Origin: Pseudomonas sp. S37 | Lineage (GTDB): Bacteria > Pseudomonadota > Gammaproteobacteria > Pseudomonadales > Pseudomonadaceae | DNA length: 64,000 nucleotides | Reading direction: 5' to 3' | Assembly: GCF_016658545.1 (NCBI RefSeq) | Contig: NZ_JACVZC010000003.1 | Location: 1 to 64,000 of the forward strand | Shown: piece by piece, positions 1 through 8,301 of the stretch | How the letters are laid out: each line of letters opens with the position of its first letter | Position numbering within the stretch: position 1 is the first letter of the stretch | Position numbers and translations under genes: made by a program | The notes under the pieces: model-generated | The model's input: only the letters and a program-made list of their open reading frames with translations | Databases searched by the model: none | Told to the model about the DNA's origin: nothing

Positions 1-4
1 CAAA

Positions 5-50
5 CCCTGGGGCTGCTGCGCAGCCCATCGCGACACAAGGCCGCTCCTAC
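5..50. repeat. REP-type extragenic repeat
   Basis: A short hairpin (GGGCTGCTGCGCAGCCC) is followed by a tail ending GGCCGCTCCTACA, which is the usual form of P. putida REP sequences. It overlaps the stop codon of the regulator gene ending at position 47, so that protein's last codons are read from repeat-like DNA. It may act as a transcription end or mRNA-stabilising hairpin. Confidence 0.65.
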
Positions 51-1408
51 ATTGGCCTGGTTCTCAAGGCGGGCCTCCCGCATCGCAGCTCCAGCGCTTG
101 CGCCAAGCGCCCGACCGCCTGCTGCAGGTCGCCTGGCTGATCGCCCAGCCAAACCAGTGACAGATACTGCTGGTAATGCCCCTGTAGGCTGAACTGATGG
201 CCCGGCACCGCATGCAACGCGGTCCCGGCCAATGCCGCGACAATGGCATCCCAGGCCAGCGGCTGCTGAAAGCGCACCCACAGCATGTGCCCGCCTTGTG
301 GCATTTCCACAACCACCCGCTGACCGAACTGCGACGCCAGCGCACGCGACAGGCTTTGCGTGCGCTGTTGCAGGTTGCTGCGCAGCGCCACCAGTTGCGT
401 CTCGATATCACCCTTGGCCAACAGGTGGGCCAGCGCCAGCAGCCGCAGTGGCGCAAGCCGGAACGCACGCTCGGCGAACGCCTTGGCCAACGCAGTATCA
501 AGGCTCAATACATAGGCATATGGCGCCTCGGCACCCACCGCAGCCTCGAACGCCCCCACCACCAACAAACTGTGCGGGTCGACCCAGTCGCGCAAGCGTG
601 TGCTGGGTGGCCGGTTGTAGCAAAGCTCGGTGTCCAGGTCGTTTTCCAGTAGCCATACGGGGTGTTGGCCAAGCAGCAGGCCAAGCTGCTGCTGGTAATG
701 CATGGAAACCAGTTGTCCCTGCGGCATGCCAAGGCAGGACGGCATCACCAGCAGACGTATCGGTTCGCTCGCCAACAGCCTGGCCAAGGCATGCAGATCC
801 GGGTTGCCACGGGTGTCCAGTGGCACCTCCAGTACCCGCATGCCGGCCCGCGTCAAGGCGCGCAGTACTTGCCAGCAACAAGGCGTCTGCACCAGCACCG
901 TCCCCCCTTGCATGCCCAGCGCCGCAAGCAGCGTTTCCAGCAACGCCGGCACATCTGGCGCCAACTGCACGTCCTCGGCACGCCAATACTGGTTGGAACA
1001 ACCGGTGTAGCGCTCCGCCAAGGCATGGCGCAGGCGAGCGCTGCCAAGGACATCCCAGGGCGCAATGCCGCGGTCACGCTGGCGGGCCAGACGCCGTTCG
1101 TGGGTTAGCAGGGCGCGCTCCAGTAATGGCTGTGCTGGCAAGGGAGGCTGCCGAGGCATGGCCACGGCCTGCTGCTCGTCAGCCGTTTGAATGTAGTAGC
1201 CCGATCGCGGCAGACAGTGTACGCGCCCCTCCTCCTCCAGCAGGCTATAGGCACTCTGTACCGTGGCCAGTGACACCCGCAGCCGCCCGGACAACATACG
1301 CAATGACGGTAACCGGCAGGGGCCACCTTCTGCTGCCTGGTCAATCAACGCCTCCAGGTAGCGGTATACCTTCCGATAAGCGAACTCGCCAGTTGCCGGT
1401 CGCCCCAT
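47..1408 (-). CDS. MocR-type (GntR/aminotransferase-like) transcriptional regulator
   Basis: The 453-residue protein has an N-terminal GntR winged helix (about residues 10-75, with CRLPSLRMLSGRLRVSLATV) followed by a class I aminotransferase-like fold, the MocR arrangement. MocR proteins normally sense a metabolite through PLP bound to a lysine in a GSFSK-like motif. Here the equivalent stretch reads VVGAFEAAVGAEAP, with no lysine, and the usual NPTG-type loop reads GMPQG, so PLP binding as a Schiff base looks lost. I chose the ATG at 1408 because it shares its A with the TGA of the upstream gene (TGATG), implying translational coupling. An in-frame start further upstream lies inside that gene. 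The effector is unknown. Confidence 0.82.
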   Translation of the reverse strand: MGRPATGEFAYRKVYRYLEALIDQAAEGGPCRLPSLRMLSGRLRVSLATVQSAYSLLEEEGRVHCLPRSGYYIQTADEQQAVAMPRQPPLPAQPLLERALLTHERRLARQRDRGIAPWDVLGSARLRHALAERYTGCSNQYWRAEDVQLAPDVPALLETLLAALGMQGGTVLVQTPCCWQVLRALTRAGMRVLEVPLDTRGNPDLHALARLLASEPIRLLVMPSCLGMPQGQLVSMHYQQQLGLLLGQHPVWLLENDLDTELCYNRPPSTRLRDWVDPHSLLVVGAFEAAVGAEAPYAYVLSLDTALAKAFAERAFRLAPLRLLALAHLLAKGDIETQLVALRSNLQQRTQSLSRALASQFGQRVVVEMPQGGHMLWVRFQQPLAWDAIVAALAGTALHAVPGHQFSLQGHYQQYLSLVWLGDQPGDLQQAVGRLAQALELRCGRPALRTRPM

Positions 1409-2787
1409 CAACGCCGCCTCGCCGGCCCATATCGCCGCTCGGTCGCCTGCCGCGGCAACAGCCGCAGGTGTGCATCGCGGCGAGCCAAGGCACTTAGCAG
1501 GCGCCATGTAGAGAGCGGCAACTTACCGCCATAAATCGCCCGCAGTTGCCCCAGTGACAGGCCACTGGTGTTCACTAGCCACGCTTTTACTGCGTCAGGG
1601 CAGGGTTTGCCCTGCATGGCCCTGTGCAGGTAAGGCAACGCCACCAGCATGTCGGCATGCCGACAGCGCAGGAAGCGTTCGAGGTTTTTCCCCTGCCTGG
1701 CAAATGGCTTGAATAGCAGGCACACCAGTTGTGTCTGGCTGATGCCATAAGCTTTTCCAAAGTGCAGTGCGGGTACCTCGCGCTGCCTGCCTGCGCCCAC
1801 CAGGCACAGCGCCGGGCGGTTGGCCTGCGGCTCCAGGCTACGCGCGCGCAGCTCTTGCAGCTGGGCCGCGGCCAGCGGGTCGACGAGCGCCGAGAATGGC
1901 CAGCCAGTTTCACCGTCGGCGTCGAAACGCCAACCCAGCATGGCATCAAGCTGCTGCCCCTCCAGCAGATGCGGTAGCAGGTCATCAATCGCAATCAGCC
2001 GCACGTGTACATCCCTGGCCGCCGTGCCCGTTTCACACTCCGCCAGGTTATCGCGTGTCAACCCGACAGCACCCTGCAAGCGGCCGAGACCGTCGGCCAG
2101 TGCCGCGAGGCAATGGTGCGCCACATAAGCCCCACGCTCACCCGCCAGGCGCTGGCTGCGCCGCGCCCATGCCAGGTATCGGCGCCTCTGCAACCCGGGT
2201 ATGGCGGTGATCAATGCGTCGACACGCGCCTGCCCCTGCAACGCAGCGCTTACAGCCGCCGCCAGTTCCAGGTGCAGCCGGCTACCCAATAGCGCCTCGG
2301 GCCGGGCATCGATCTGATGGCCGAACATGAGCATGGCGTCCCGGGTCGCCAACCAGCGCTCGGAAGTTGGCGAGCGCCGACAACTGAACGGCACCACTTC
2401 GCGCCCCTCGATCATTTGCAATTGCACCCGCGGGTCATCCTGCAGGAACAGGGCGCTGAAGCTGTGCTCATGACCTTCCAGCGTGGCGCTACCCGCTACC
2501 GGCAAGCTGACCACCAATACGCGCAATTGAAAGGTGACCGGCGCACGCATGGCGATGCTGAGTTGCGCGGCACGCAGCATTGCCAGCAGCCGGGCACTCT
2601 GGCGATCACTGCCTTGCAAAACCTGCAAGCGAAAGGTGCCTATGTATTCGGGCCCACCTGCAGCAACCAGCAGCCGTTGTATCAGTAACTGCAAAGAGGC
2701 GCGTTGTGCCTGGGACATATGGCCCATCAAACGTTCGAGCACTTGATGGTAGATATACTGCATTGCCTGGTCGTGAATAACAGTCAC
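1408..2787 (-). CDS. Protein of unknown function coupled to the MocR regulator
   Basis: A 459-residue protein that I do not recognise. It starts with GTG at 2787, preceded by a good ribosome site (GAGGTGATTC). It has no signal peptide and no membrane segment, and is rich in Leu, Arg and Ala, with a very basic C-terminus (TERRYGPARRR). Its stop overlaps the start of the MocR gene by one base, so the two are one transcription unit and presumably act together. A segment near residues 335-400 (HFGKAYGISQTQLVCLLFKPF) could form a helical bundle or helix-turn-helix, but this is a guess. Confidence 0.7.
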   Translation of the reverse strand: MTVIHDQAMQYIYHQVLERLMGHMSQAQRASLQLLIQRLLVAAGGPEYIGTFRLQVLQGSDRQSARLLAMLRAAQLSIAMRAPVTFQLRVLVVSLPVAGSATLEGHEHSFSALFLQDDPRVQLQMIEGREVVPFSCRRSPTSERWLATRDAMLMFGHQIDARPEALLGSRLHLELAAAVSAALQGQARVDALITAIPGLQRRRYLAWARRSQRLAGERGAYVAHHCLAALADGLGRLQGAVGLTRDNLAECETGTAARDVHVRLIAIDDLLPHLLEGQQLDAMLGWRFDADGETGWPFSALVDPLAAAQLQELRARSLEPQANRPALCLVGAGRQREVPALHFGKAYGISQTQLVCLLFKPFARQGKNLERFLRCRHADMLVALPYLHRAMQGKPCPDAVKAWLVNTSGLSLGQLRAIYGGKLPLSTWRLLSALARRDAHLRLLPRQATERRYGPARRR

Positions 2788-3233
2788 GAATCACCTCACA
2801 CACTTCATTCAGCCAACGCACAGCGAAGCCATCACTTCAAGCTCGATATGCGCCCTGCATCTTCAGAAGAAAATTCCTACAACTAAATGCAAGTCATGAC
2901 GTGATCGTCGCTGTCGCCAAGCCATGGAGAAGTACCCGCCCCTGCGGCGCCCTGACTCGGGCATAGCCATGCTCATCCCACGCTCCTTGCGCAAACTATC
3001 ATCGGGCCATTATCGAGTGATGCGATTCGAATTAAAGATACAGATAACGGTAAAAAAACCATTCAGCAAAGATGCAAAAACACATTGACGCCAACACCAC
3101 AAGCATTCAAGCCCAAATAGTTGGCGGAATGTTTCCTAGAGCCCATCAATGTTAAATTTATATGTAGTCCGTTTCGCTTTTTATTGTAGGAACGCTCCTA
3201 CATTTCGCGATTCAATCATTGACTAGCGCCCAT
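2788..3233. other. AT-rich intergenic region
   Basis: About 445 bases without a convincing gene. The part from 2870 to 3200 is clearly richer in A and T than its surroundings and probably holds the promoter of the minus-strand pair beginning at 2787. A short inverted repeat (TGTAGG AACG CTCCTACA, near 3187-3202) resembles half of a REP element. Nothing else was recognised. Confidence 0.5.
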
Positions 3234-3263
3234 AAAAAAACCCGGGACTGGGCCCGGGTTTTT
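3234..3263 (-). terminator. Rho-independent terminator of the oxidoreductase gene
   Basis: A CCCGGG...CCCGGG stem is flanked by a run of seven A on the left and five T on the right. Read on the minus strand it is a GC-rich hairpin followed by a T-run, 18 bases past the stop codon of the gene at 3282-4304. The flanking runs would let it work in both directions. Confidence 0.85.
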
Positions 3264-3281
3264 CAATGATGCAGACAGCCG

Positions 3282-4304
3282 TCAATGTTGCGCCATGTCC
3301 AGCACCACCCGCCCTCCACATGGGCATTGGTCCATGTAGCGATGCGCTTCCACCACCTGCTCGAACGGGTACACCTTGATGATCTGTGGTGTCAGCAACT
3401 GGTCGGCGGTGAACTGGTTGATATCGCGCAGGGCACGCTGCAACGCCACCTGGTCCTGGCTGATGCCAAGTTCTGGCTTGCCGGTGAAATTGCCGATGCA
3501 ATGCACGTAGAACTGGATGTTCTTCTGGAATGCCGCACAGGCCGGAAACGGCGTCTGATTGCCACCCTGCAGGCCATACAACACCAGGCTGCCACGCGGT
3601 GCCAGCACATCACCCAGCAGCGACATCTGTGGCCCGCCCATGCCGTCGAGGACCATGTCCACGCCCCGGCCATCGGTATACTTGCCAACCTGCAGCAGCA
3701 GGTCCTGCTCTTCGGTGACGATCACCTTGTCGGCGCCCAGGCTCAACAGGTATTCGCGCTGTTCTGCCTCCTTGGTGGCAGCAAACACTTTCAGCCCCAA
3801 TGCCTTGCCCAGCTGCACGAACGCAGGCCCGGCACAATGGCTGGCATCAGTGACCAGCGCAGTCTGCCCGGCCTTGGCCCGCGCCAGGTCAACATAGGCG
3901 AAATAAGCGATCAGCAGCGGCGTGTAGTGCACGCTGGCCTCGATCGGGGTGAGCACACCGGGGTAGCGGGTAATGGCCGTGCGCGGCAGCACGATGACAT
4001 CGCCATACACCGGGTGGTCATTGGCACTGGTGGCCGGGAAGCTGGCAACCCGGTCCCCTACGGCAATGTCTTCCACGTTTTCACCGACCGCCGTCACCAC
4101 CCCGGCCATTTCATGGCCGATACCCGCCGGCAGACGCGCCTGGGACGGCGCCAGGTTCTGGCGCCAGAGCACGTCATACCAGCTGACGCCAACCGCCTCG
4201 ACGCGGATTTGCACTTCGTCGGCAGCGGGTGACGGTTCGGCCTGCTCCTCGCAACGGAGCACATCGGCAGCGCCGAACTTGTGGAAACGGATCATGCGGG
4301 ACAT
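3282..4304 (-). CDS. Zinc-independent MDR-family alcohol dehydrogenase / quinone oxidoreductase
   Basis: A 340-residue medium-chain dehydrogenase/reductase. The N-terminal GroES-like domain contains GHEMAGVVTAVGENV, typical of the family, and the Rossmann domain spans about residues 140-280. The four-cysteine structural zinc loop of classical alcohol dehydrogenases is absent, which favours a quinone oxidoreductase-like, NADPH-dependent activity. The glycine motif is unusual: the expected GxGxxG-type turn reads TDASHCAGPAFVQLG. The gene is divergent from a LysR regulator (4511), which is the likely controller. The substrate cannot be told from sequence. Confidence 0.85.
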   Translation of the reverse strand: MSRMIRFHKFGAADVLRCEEQAEPSPAADEVQIRVEAVGVSWYDVLWRQNLAPSQARLPAGIGHEMAGVVTAVGENVEDIAVGDRVASFPATSANDHPVYGDVIVLPRTAITRYPGVLTPIEASVHYTPLLIAYFAYVDLARAKAGQTALVTDASHCAGPAFVQLGKALGLKVFAATKEAEQREYLLSLGADKVIVTEEQDLLLQVGKYTDGRGVDMVLDGMGGPQMSLLGDVLAPRGSLVLYGLQGGNQTPFPACAAFQKNIQFYVHCIGNFTGKPELGISQDQVALQRALRDINQFTADQLLTPQIIKVYPFEQVVEAHRYMDQCPCGGRVVLDMAQH

Positions 4305-4510
4305 CGCATACCTCGCCTTTGTGAACCTCTAATTACCACTGACTTTATCCGGGCTTTGCCGGTAAGACCATCAGCGGTCATTAATAGTCGACATGCTTGT
4401 CATCGATTGGGCACCTGACTTTCCCTGCAATTGGTCCCCGTAAACCCGTGCAGGGTAACAGCCTTTGGCCTTAAGATTCACCCCTGCCCCACTTTAGGCG
4501 AAGCGCACCG

Positions 4511-5425
4511 ATGAATCGAAACGACCTGCGTCGTGTAGACCTCAACCTGCTGATCGTGTTCGAAACGCTGATGCACGAACGCAGCGTAACCCGCGCCGCG
4601 GAAAAACTGTTCCTCGGCCAACCGGCCATCAGCGCGGCCTTGTCGCGCCTGCGCAACCTGTTCGACGACCCACTGTTCGTCCGTACCGGCCGCAGCATGG
4701 AGCCTTCGGCCCGGGCCCACGAGATCTTCGCCCTGCTGTCGCCGGCGCTGGACTCGATTTCCACTGCCGTCAGCCGCGCTGCCGAATTCGACCCTGCCAC
4801 CAGCAATGCGGTGTTCCGCATCGGCTTGTCGGACGACGCCGAGTTCGCCTTGCTGCCGCAACTACTCAAGCGCATCCGCGCCGAGGCACCCGGTATCGTG
4901 CTGGTGGTGCGACGGGTCAATTACCTGCTGATGCCAACGCTACTGGCCTCGGGCGAGATCTCGGTGGGCGTCAGCTACACCAGCGACCTGCCGGCCAACG
5001 CCAAGCGCAAGATCCTGCGCCGCAGCATGCCGAAGCTGCTGCGCGCCGACAGCGTGCCCGGCAGCATCACCCTGGACGACTTCTGCGCGCGGCCGCATGC
5101 GCTGGTTTCGTTTGCCGGAGACTTGTCGGGTTTTATCGACGAAGCGCTGGAAGAAATTGGCCGCAAGCGCCACGTGGTGCTGGCGGTGCCGCAGTTCAAC
5201 GGGTTGGGGAGTTTGCTGGCGGGGACCGATATTGTTGCCACGGTGCCCGATTACACCGCTGATGCGCTGACGGCAGCGGGTGGGTTGCGGGCTGAGGATT
5301 TGCCGATACCGGTGCGCAGTTTCGAGTTGCATATGGCCTGGCGCGGGGCGCAGGACAACGACCCGGCGGAGCGCTGGTTGCGGTCGAGGATTCAGATGTT
5401 TTTTGGCGACCCTGATAGTCTTTAG
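4511..5425 (+). CDS. LysR-family transcriptional regulator whose 3' end is an integration target
   Basis: A 304-residue LysR protein: the N-terminal HTH (about residues 9-68: LDLLIVFETLMHERSVTR-like with RAAEKLFLGQPAISAALSRL) is followed by a periplasmic-binding-like effector domain. It lies divergent from the oxidoreductase gene at 3282-4304, with a 206-base shared promoter region. The last nine codons (MFFGDPDSL) are repeated at 7627 and 12804, so mobile elements appear to have entered here and restored the reading frame. The gene itself looks intact. Confidence 0.9.
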   Translation: MNRNDLRRVDLNLLIVFETLMHERSVTRAAEKLFLGQPAISAALSRLRNLFDDPLFVRTGRSMEPSARAHEIFALLSPALDSISTAVSRAAEFDPATSNAVFRIGLSDDAEFALLPQLLKRIRAEAPGIVLVVRRVNYLLMPTLLASGEISVGVSYTSDLPANAKRKILRRSMPKLLRADSVPGSITLDDFCARPHALVSFAGDLSGFIDEALEEIGRKRHVVLAVPQFNGLGSLLAGTDIVATVPDYTADALTAAGGLRAEDLPIPVRSFELHMAWRGAQDNDPAERWLRSRIQMFFGDPDSL

Positions 5426-5590
5426 GGGCTTTGCGCATGCTTTTTAGCTGATCACTTCTGCCGTTTTCTAGCCTCGAAGAGCCATTTACTTCCAGCTAAT
5501 TGCTACATTTGTGGCAAATTTGAGGGCATGGTTTGAATGGTTTGAATGGTTTGAATGGTTTGAATGGTTTGAAAAGGATGCCCCCTGCAG
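5396..5590 (+). other. Attachment-site copy 1 (LysR 3' end) plus left arm of integrated element 1
   Basis: Positions 5396-5425 encode MFFGDPDSL-stop and are the native LysR end. The next 165 bases, including TGCTACATTTGTGGCAAATT and ending AAAAGGATGCCCC, are homologous to 7657-7790, which follows the second copy. I infer these are the left arms of two related integrative elements inserted in tandem at the same target. Confidence 0.7.
5532..5567 (+). repeat. Four perfect 9-bp tandem repeats (TTTGAATGG)
   Basis: TTTGAATGG occurs four times head to tail, followed by a partial fifth copy (TTTGAA). The homologous left arm at 7761-7776 carries only a single degenerate version, so this run has expanded in this copy. 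It could be slippage or a multimerised recombinase/accessory-factor site. Confidence 0.9.
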
Positions 5591-5678
5591 TCATTGTTGT
5601 CCCGTAGCGGCAGCCCGCAAACTGACAAGCATCTGGGCAATATCCTGACCATCACACCGTCGCGATGACAGTCCGCAT

Positions 5679-7311
5679 TTATCGCCGCAACGGAGAAAAG
5701 CAAGGCGCGGTAGCCTGCAAATTCGCCAACACTTTCTCATACTCCAAATCTCCCTCAGCCTCTCGTGCAGGGATCACCTCGCCATGTAACTGAGCACGCA
5801 GGTCATCCCAACGCTCCAATAAAACCTGCCAGTTATGTTCATCGTAGGTCCCTCGGAAGATCACCGGATGCACATCAATGCGTGGTAGCTCCGCCGCTGG
5901 AATATCCAGCTCCAACGCTTCGTCCAGTTGGCGACTCCAGTGACTGCCCACCCGATCGACCCGGCCGATCTGCTGCTCGATTACATCGGGACTCAATTCC
6001 GGGTGCATGAGGATCACGGTGCGGCAGGCAAGGTGCAGGTTGAGGCCTTCGCGACCGACGGCCGACTGGGCCACCAGCACCCGGGGGAAGCTGTCGGGGC
6101 GATTGAAGGCCATCTGCAATAGGCGGCGGGTGGACTGCTCGGTGCCCCCATACATCAAGCGGGCGAAGCCACCCTCTTGGTGGGCATATTCATCCTGCAA
6201 AGGCCACTTCGTCCTAGACGATGTCGCTGTCGTCCGCATACCGGTCGCTGGCAGCCTCCAGCAACTGGCGGAAGGCCACGCAGACTTGCTCGGGGGTCGG
6301 TGATCCGGCCAGATCGCCGGTCAGGTCGAGGATCGCCCGGGTGAACAGCGCCATGGGATGCTTCTCGGCTGCATCAGCCAGGTCCTTGTTGAGCTCGGCG
6401 TCCCTGAGGCATCCGAACATGGCCCGGGGCACTTGCTCGTGTTCGCCCAGCCCCGCATCAGCCACTCCAGCAGGCGTCGGCGCAATTGCTCGCGGCGCGC
6501 GCCCTGGCTGTTGTATTGGCGTGCCAGGACGTCGGGGATCGCAAGGTCCAGAGGGGACTGCAACTGGCAATGGGCAGCCTGTACCGCGGCCCGCTCGCAA
6601 TGATCATCCGTGGCATCGGCGCGGATAACGCTCTGCGGCCAGTACACATCGGCGTCCAGTCTGCGCAGCATTTCCCGGGCGTTGAGCAGGCGCGCAGGGG
6701 CGCGATGAAGCGACCGAACACCAGGCCCTTCTCCTTACGCTCATGCATCGCTTCGATAGCGCTGATCGTGGCCAGTATCGCCGGATGCTCGAACAGGTAA
6801 AGAGGTCAGAGCGCCTCGGTCGCGCACACGGCCTGACGCCAGGGTAGCGCCAGGCGCTGACATCCACGCTGACCGGCTCGCGGGTATTGCGATGGCTCTC
6901 CCCACGGGTGCGCTCTGTGAAGCGCAGGACGTCGGCGTCTTCGCGCTTGTCCCGGCCGCAGTAGATAGGGGCGGAGCATGATCTGGAAGGCGCTTGCCGC
7001 ATCCTCATAACGATGCTGTGCGGCGTCACTAGAACACCAATGGCGCAGGTGACGGATGGCCTGGTCAAAGTCGTTGATCACCGGATGAAGCTGGTCGCAC
7101 ACGGCTTCGTCCAGCCCCAACCGCTGGAAGGTCTGCCGCCATTGCTGGACGTTCAATTCCACGGGGCGCGCGCGGTCAGGTACAGGCGTCGGCATTCCGG
7201 CGCACCGCAGAGCATGCCGAGCAAGCGGCTGAGGCTGCCGTCGCTGCCACGGCTTTTATGGGTTTCATCGATCCCCCAGGTCGAACGCACCCAGTCCAAT
7301 CCCGACGGTTG
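5679..7311 (-). pseudogene. Degraded SNF2/DEAD-like helicase gene
   Basis: On the minus strand, fragments of one helicase appear in order but in different frames. Motif II-like IDETHK lies near 7260, then LDEAVCDQLHPVINDFDQA (about 7020-7130), then MHERKEKGLVFGRFIAP (about 6700-6750), then a 6214-6600 fragment. The C-terminal helicase domain is at 5679-6239, with GREGLNLHLACR and IGRVDRVGS (motif VI). At least four frame changes and the lack of an N-terminal half before 7311 show it is dead. Helicases of this kind occur in several defence systems, but which one this came from cannot be told. It is the only recognisable cargo of element 1. Confidence 0.75.
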
Positions 7312-7555
7312 ACCGCAATAGCCCTAACCCAACCTGATTTTTGCTATCAACCGAACTTCAGGACCATGGTCGAGGGAGGATGATTCGGCTAGATTGCACC
7401 ACCGCACTGCAGATCGATGAGGAACTGGATGTCTATCGAAATCATTGGCCCCAAAAAATACAAATTCCAGGATCGTGTATGTCTGCTTTTGGCACTGCAG
7501 CACGCACAGAGCGCACACGCGCAATTGGTAATCGAACCGCTCATGTAAGGCGCCT

Positions 7556-7800
7556 GAGTGGGGGCAAAATTGGGGGCATAATAAGATTTTTTCAAACTGA
7601 AACTACCGTCCTAGAGCCCAGTCAAAATGTTCTTTGGCGACCCTGAGAGTCTTTAGGTGTCGTCGGATAGGCTGTTTTTCTGATTACTTCTGCCTTTCCA
7701 CAGACCATGGAGCTCCACTCACCTCCAGTGGGTTGCTACATTGGGGGCAAATCTGAGGGTATGCTTTGGATGGGTTGAAAAGGATGCCCCTAGCCTTGGG
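7556..7800 (+). other. Attachment-site copy 2 with right arm of element 1 and left arm of element 2
   Basis: Positions 7627-7656 match the LysR 3' end in 28 of 30 bases and would encode MFFGDPESL-stop. To the left are two GGGGGCA repeats (7560-7580) and a stretch shared with 28735-28797. To the right lies the same arm that follows copy 1, including GGGGGCAAAT. This is the junction expected between two tandemly integrated elements. The rest of the gene-less stretch 7312-8001 shows no gene; a CATAAT near 7940 may be part of the hxs promoter. Confidence 0.72.
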
Positions 7801-8001
7801 CCAAGTGGGCTATTGATGAGGATGGATCCTCTGAGGGAGATGTGGACCCTCGCCCCTACCCACATCAGTGACCGAGCCCTAGCGAACGCACCGCCCACCA
7901 CGCTGGGCAAATGCGTGCAAATGTAAAAAATTATGATGGCATAATGCCTCGGCAACCGGCAAAATCCACACGTTCCTAGCGGATTTTAAGGACCGATTCC
8001 G

Positions 8002-8301
8002 ATGACATGGCCAGTCACGTTGAAACTCGACAGCGCAGCCTACCCGCTCAGCGTGGTGCAACGCGCCGCTTATTCACTGGCCGACACTGTCACGATTCAG
8101 GTCGACATTGAAGCCAATCAGATAAGCCTCACGGCCCACCCCGCTGAAGTGAGGCTAACGCTTTCCCCGGAGCAGGCTCACTCGCTGGTCCTTCAACATC
8201 TGAACGACTTCGCCCTACGCGACCTTATCAACCGCGAAACAGTAGGGTTGCGCGAAGTCCTGGCCCGAGCCGCTCTCGCTGGATGTGGGATTTCCCAGTG
8301 A
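8002..8301 (+). CDS. hxsD: His-Xaa-Ser system protein HxsD
   Basis: A 99-residue protein with the family signature LNDFALRDLI near residues 68-78, close to the LLNDYxLRE motif by which HxsD proteins are recognised. It is the first gene of a tightly overlapping hxsD-hxsB-hxsC-hxsA operon. Its biochemical role is not established. Small conserved partners of radical SAM maturases often present the substrate peptide, so a carrier or recognition role is plausible (inference). A ribosome site (AAGGACC) precedes the ATG. The gene's last 19 bases overlap hxsB. Confidence 0.88.
   Translation: MTWPVTLKLDSAAYPLSVVQRAAYSLADTVTIQVDIEANQISLTAHPAEVRLTLSPEQAHSLVLQHLNDFALRDLINRETVGLREVLARAALAGCGISQ

Noticed and set aside
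5532..5572. Tandem repeats considered as a CRISPR array
   Set aside because: Units are 9 bp and contiguous, with no spacers or cas genes.
7341..7646. A 101-codon frame reaching into attachment copy 2, considered as an integrase remnant
   Set aside because: No tyrosine-recombinase motif (R...HxxR...Y) is visible, and the frame ends in arm-type repeats.
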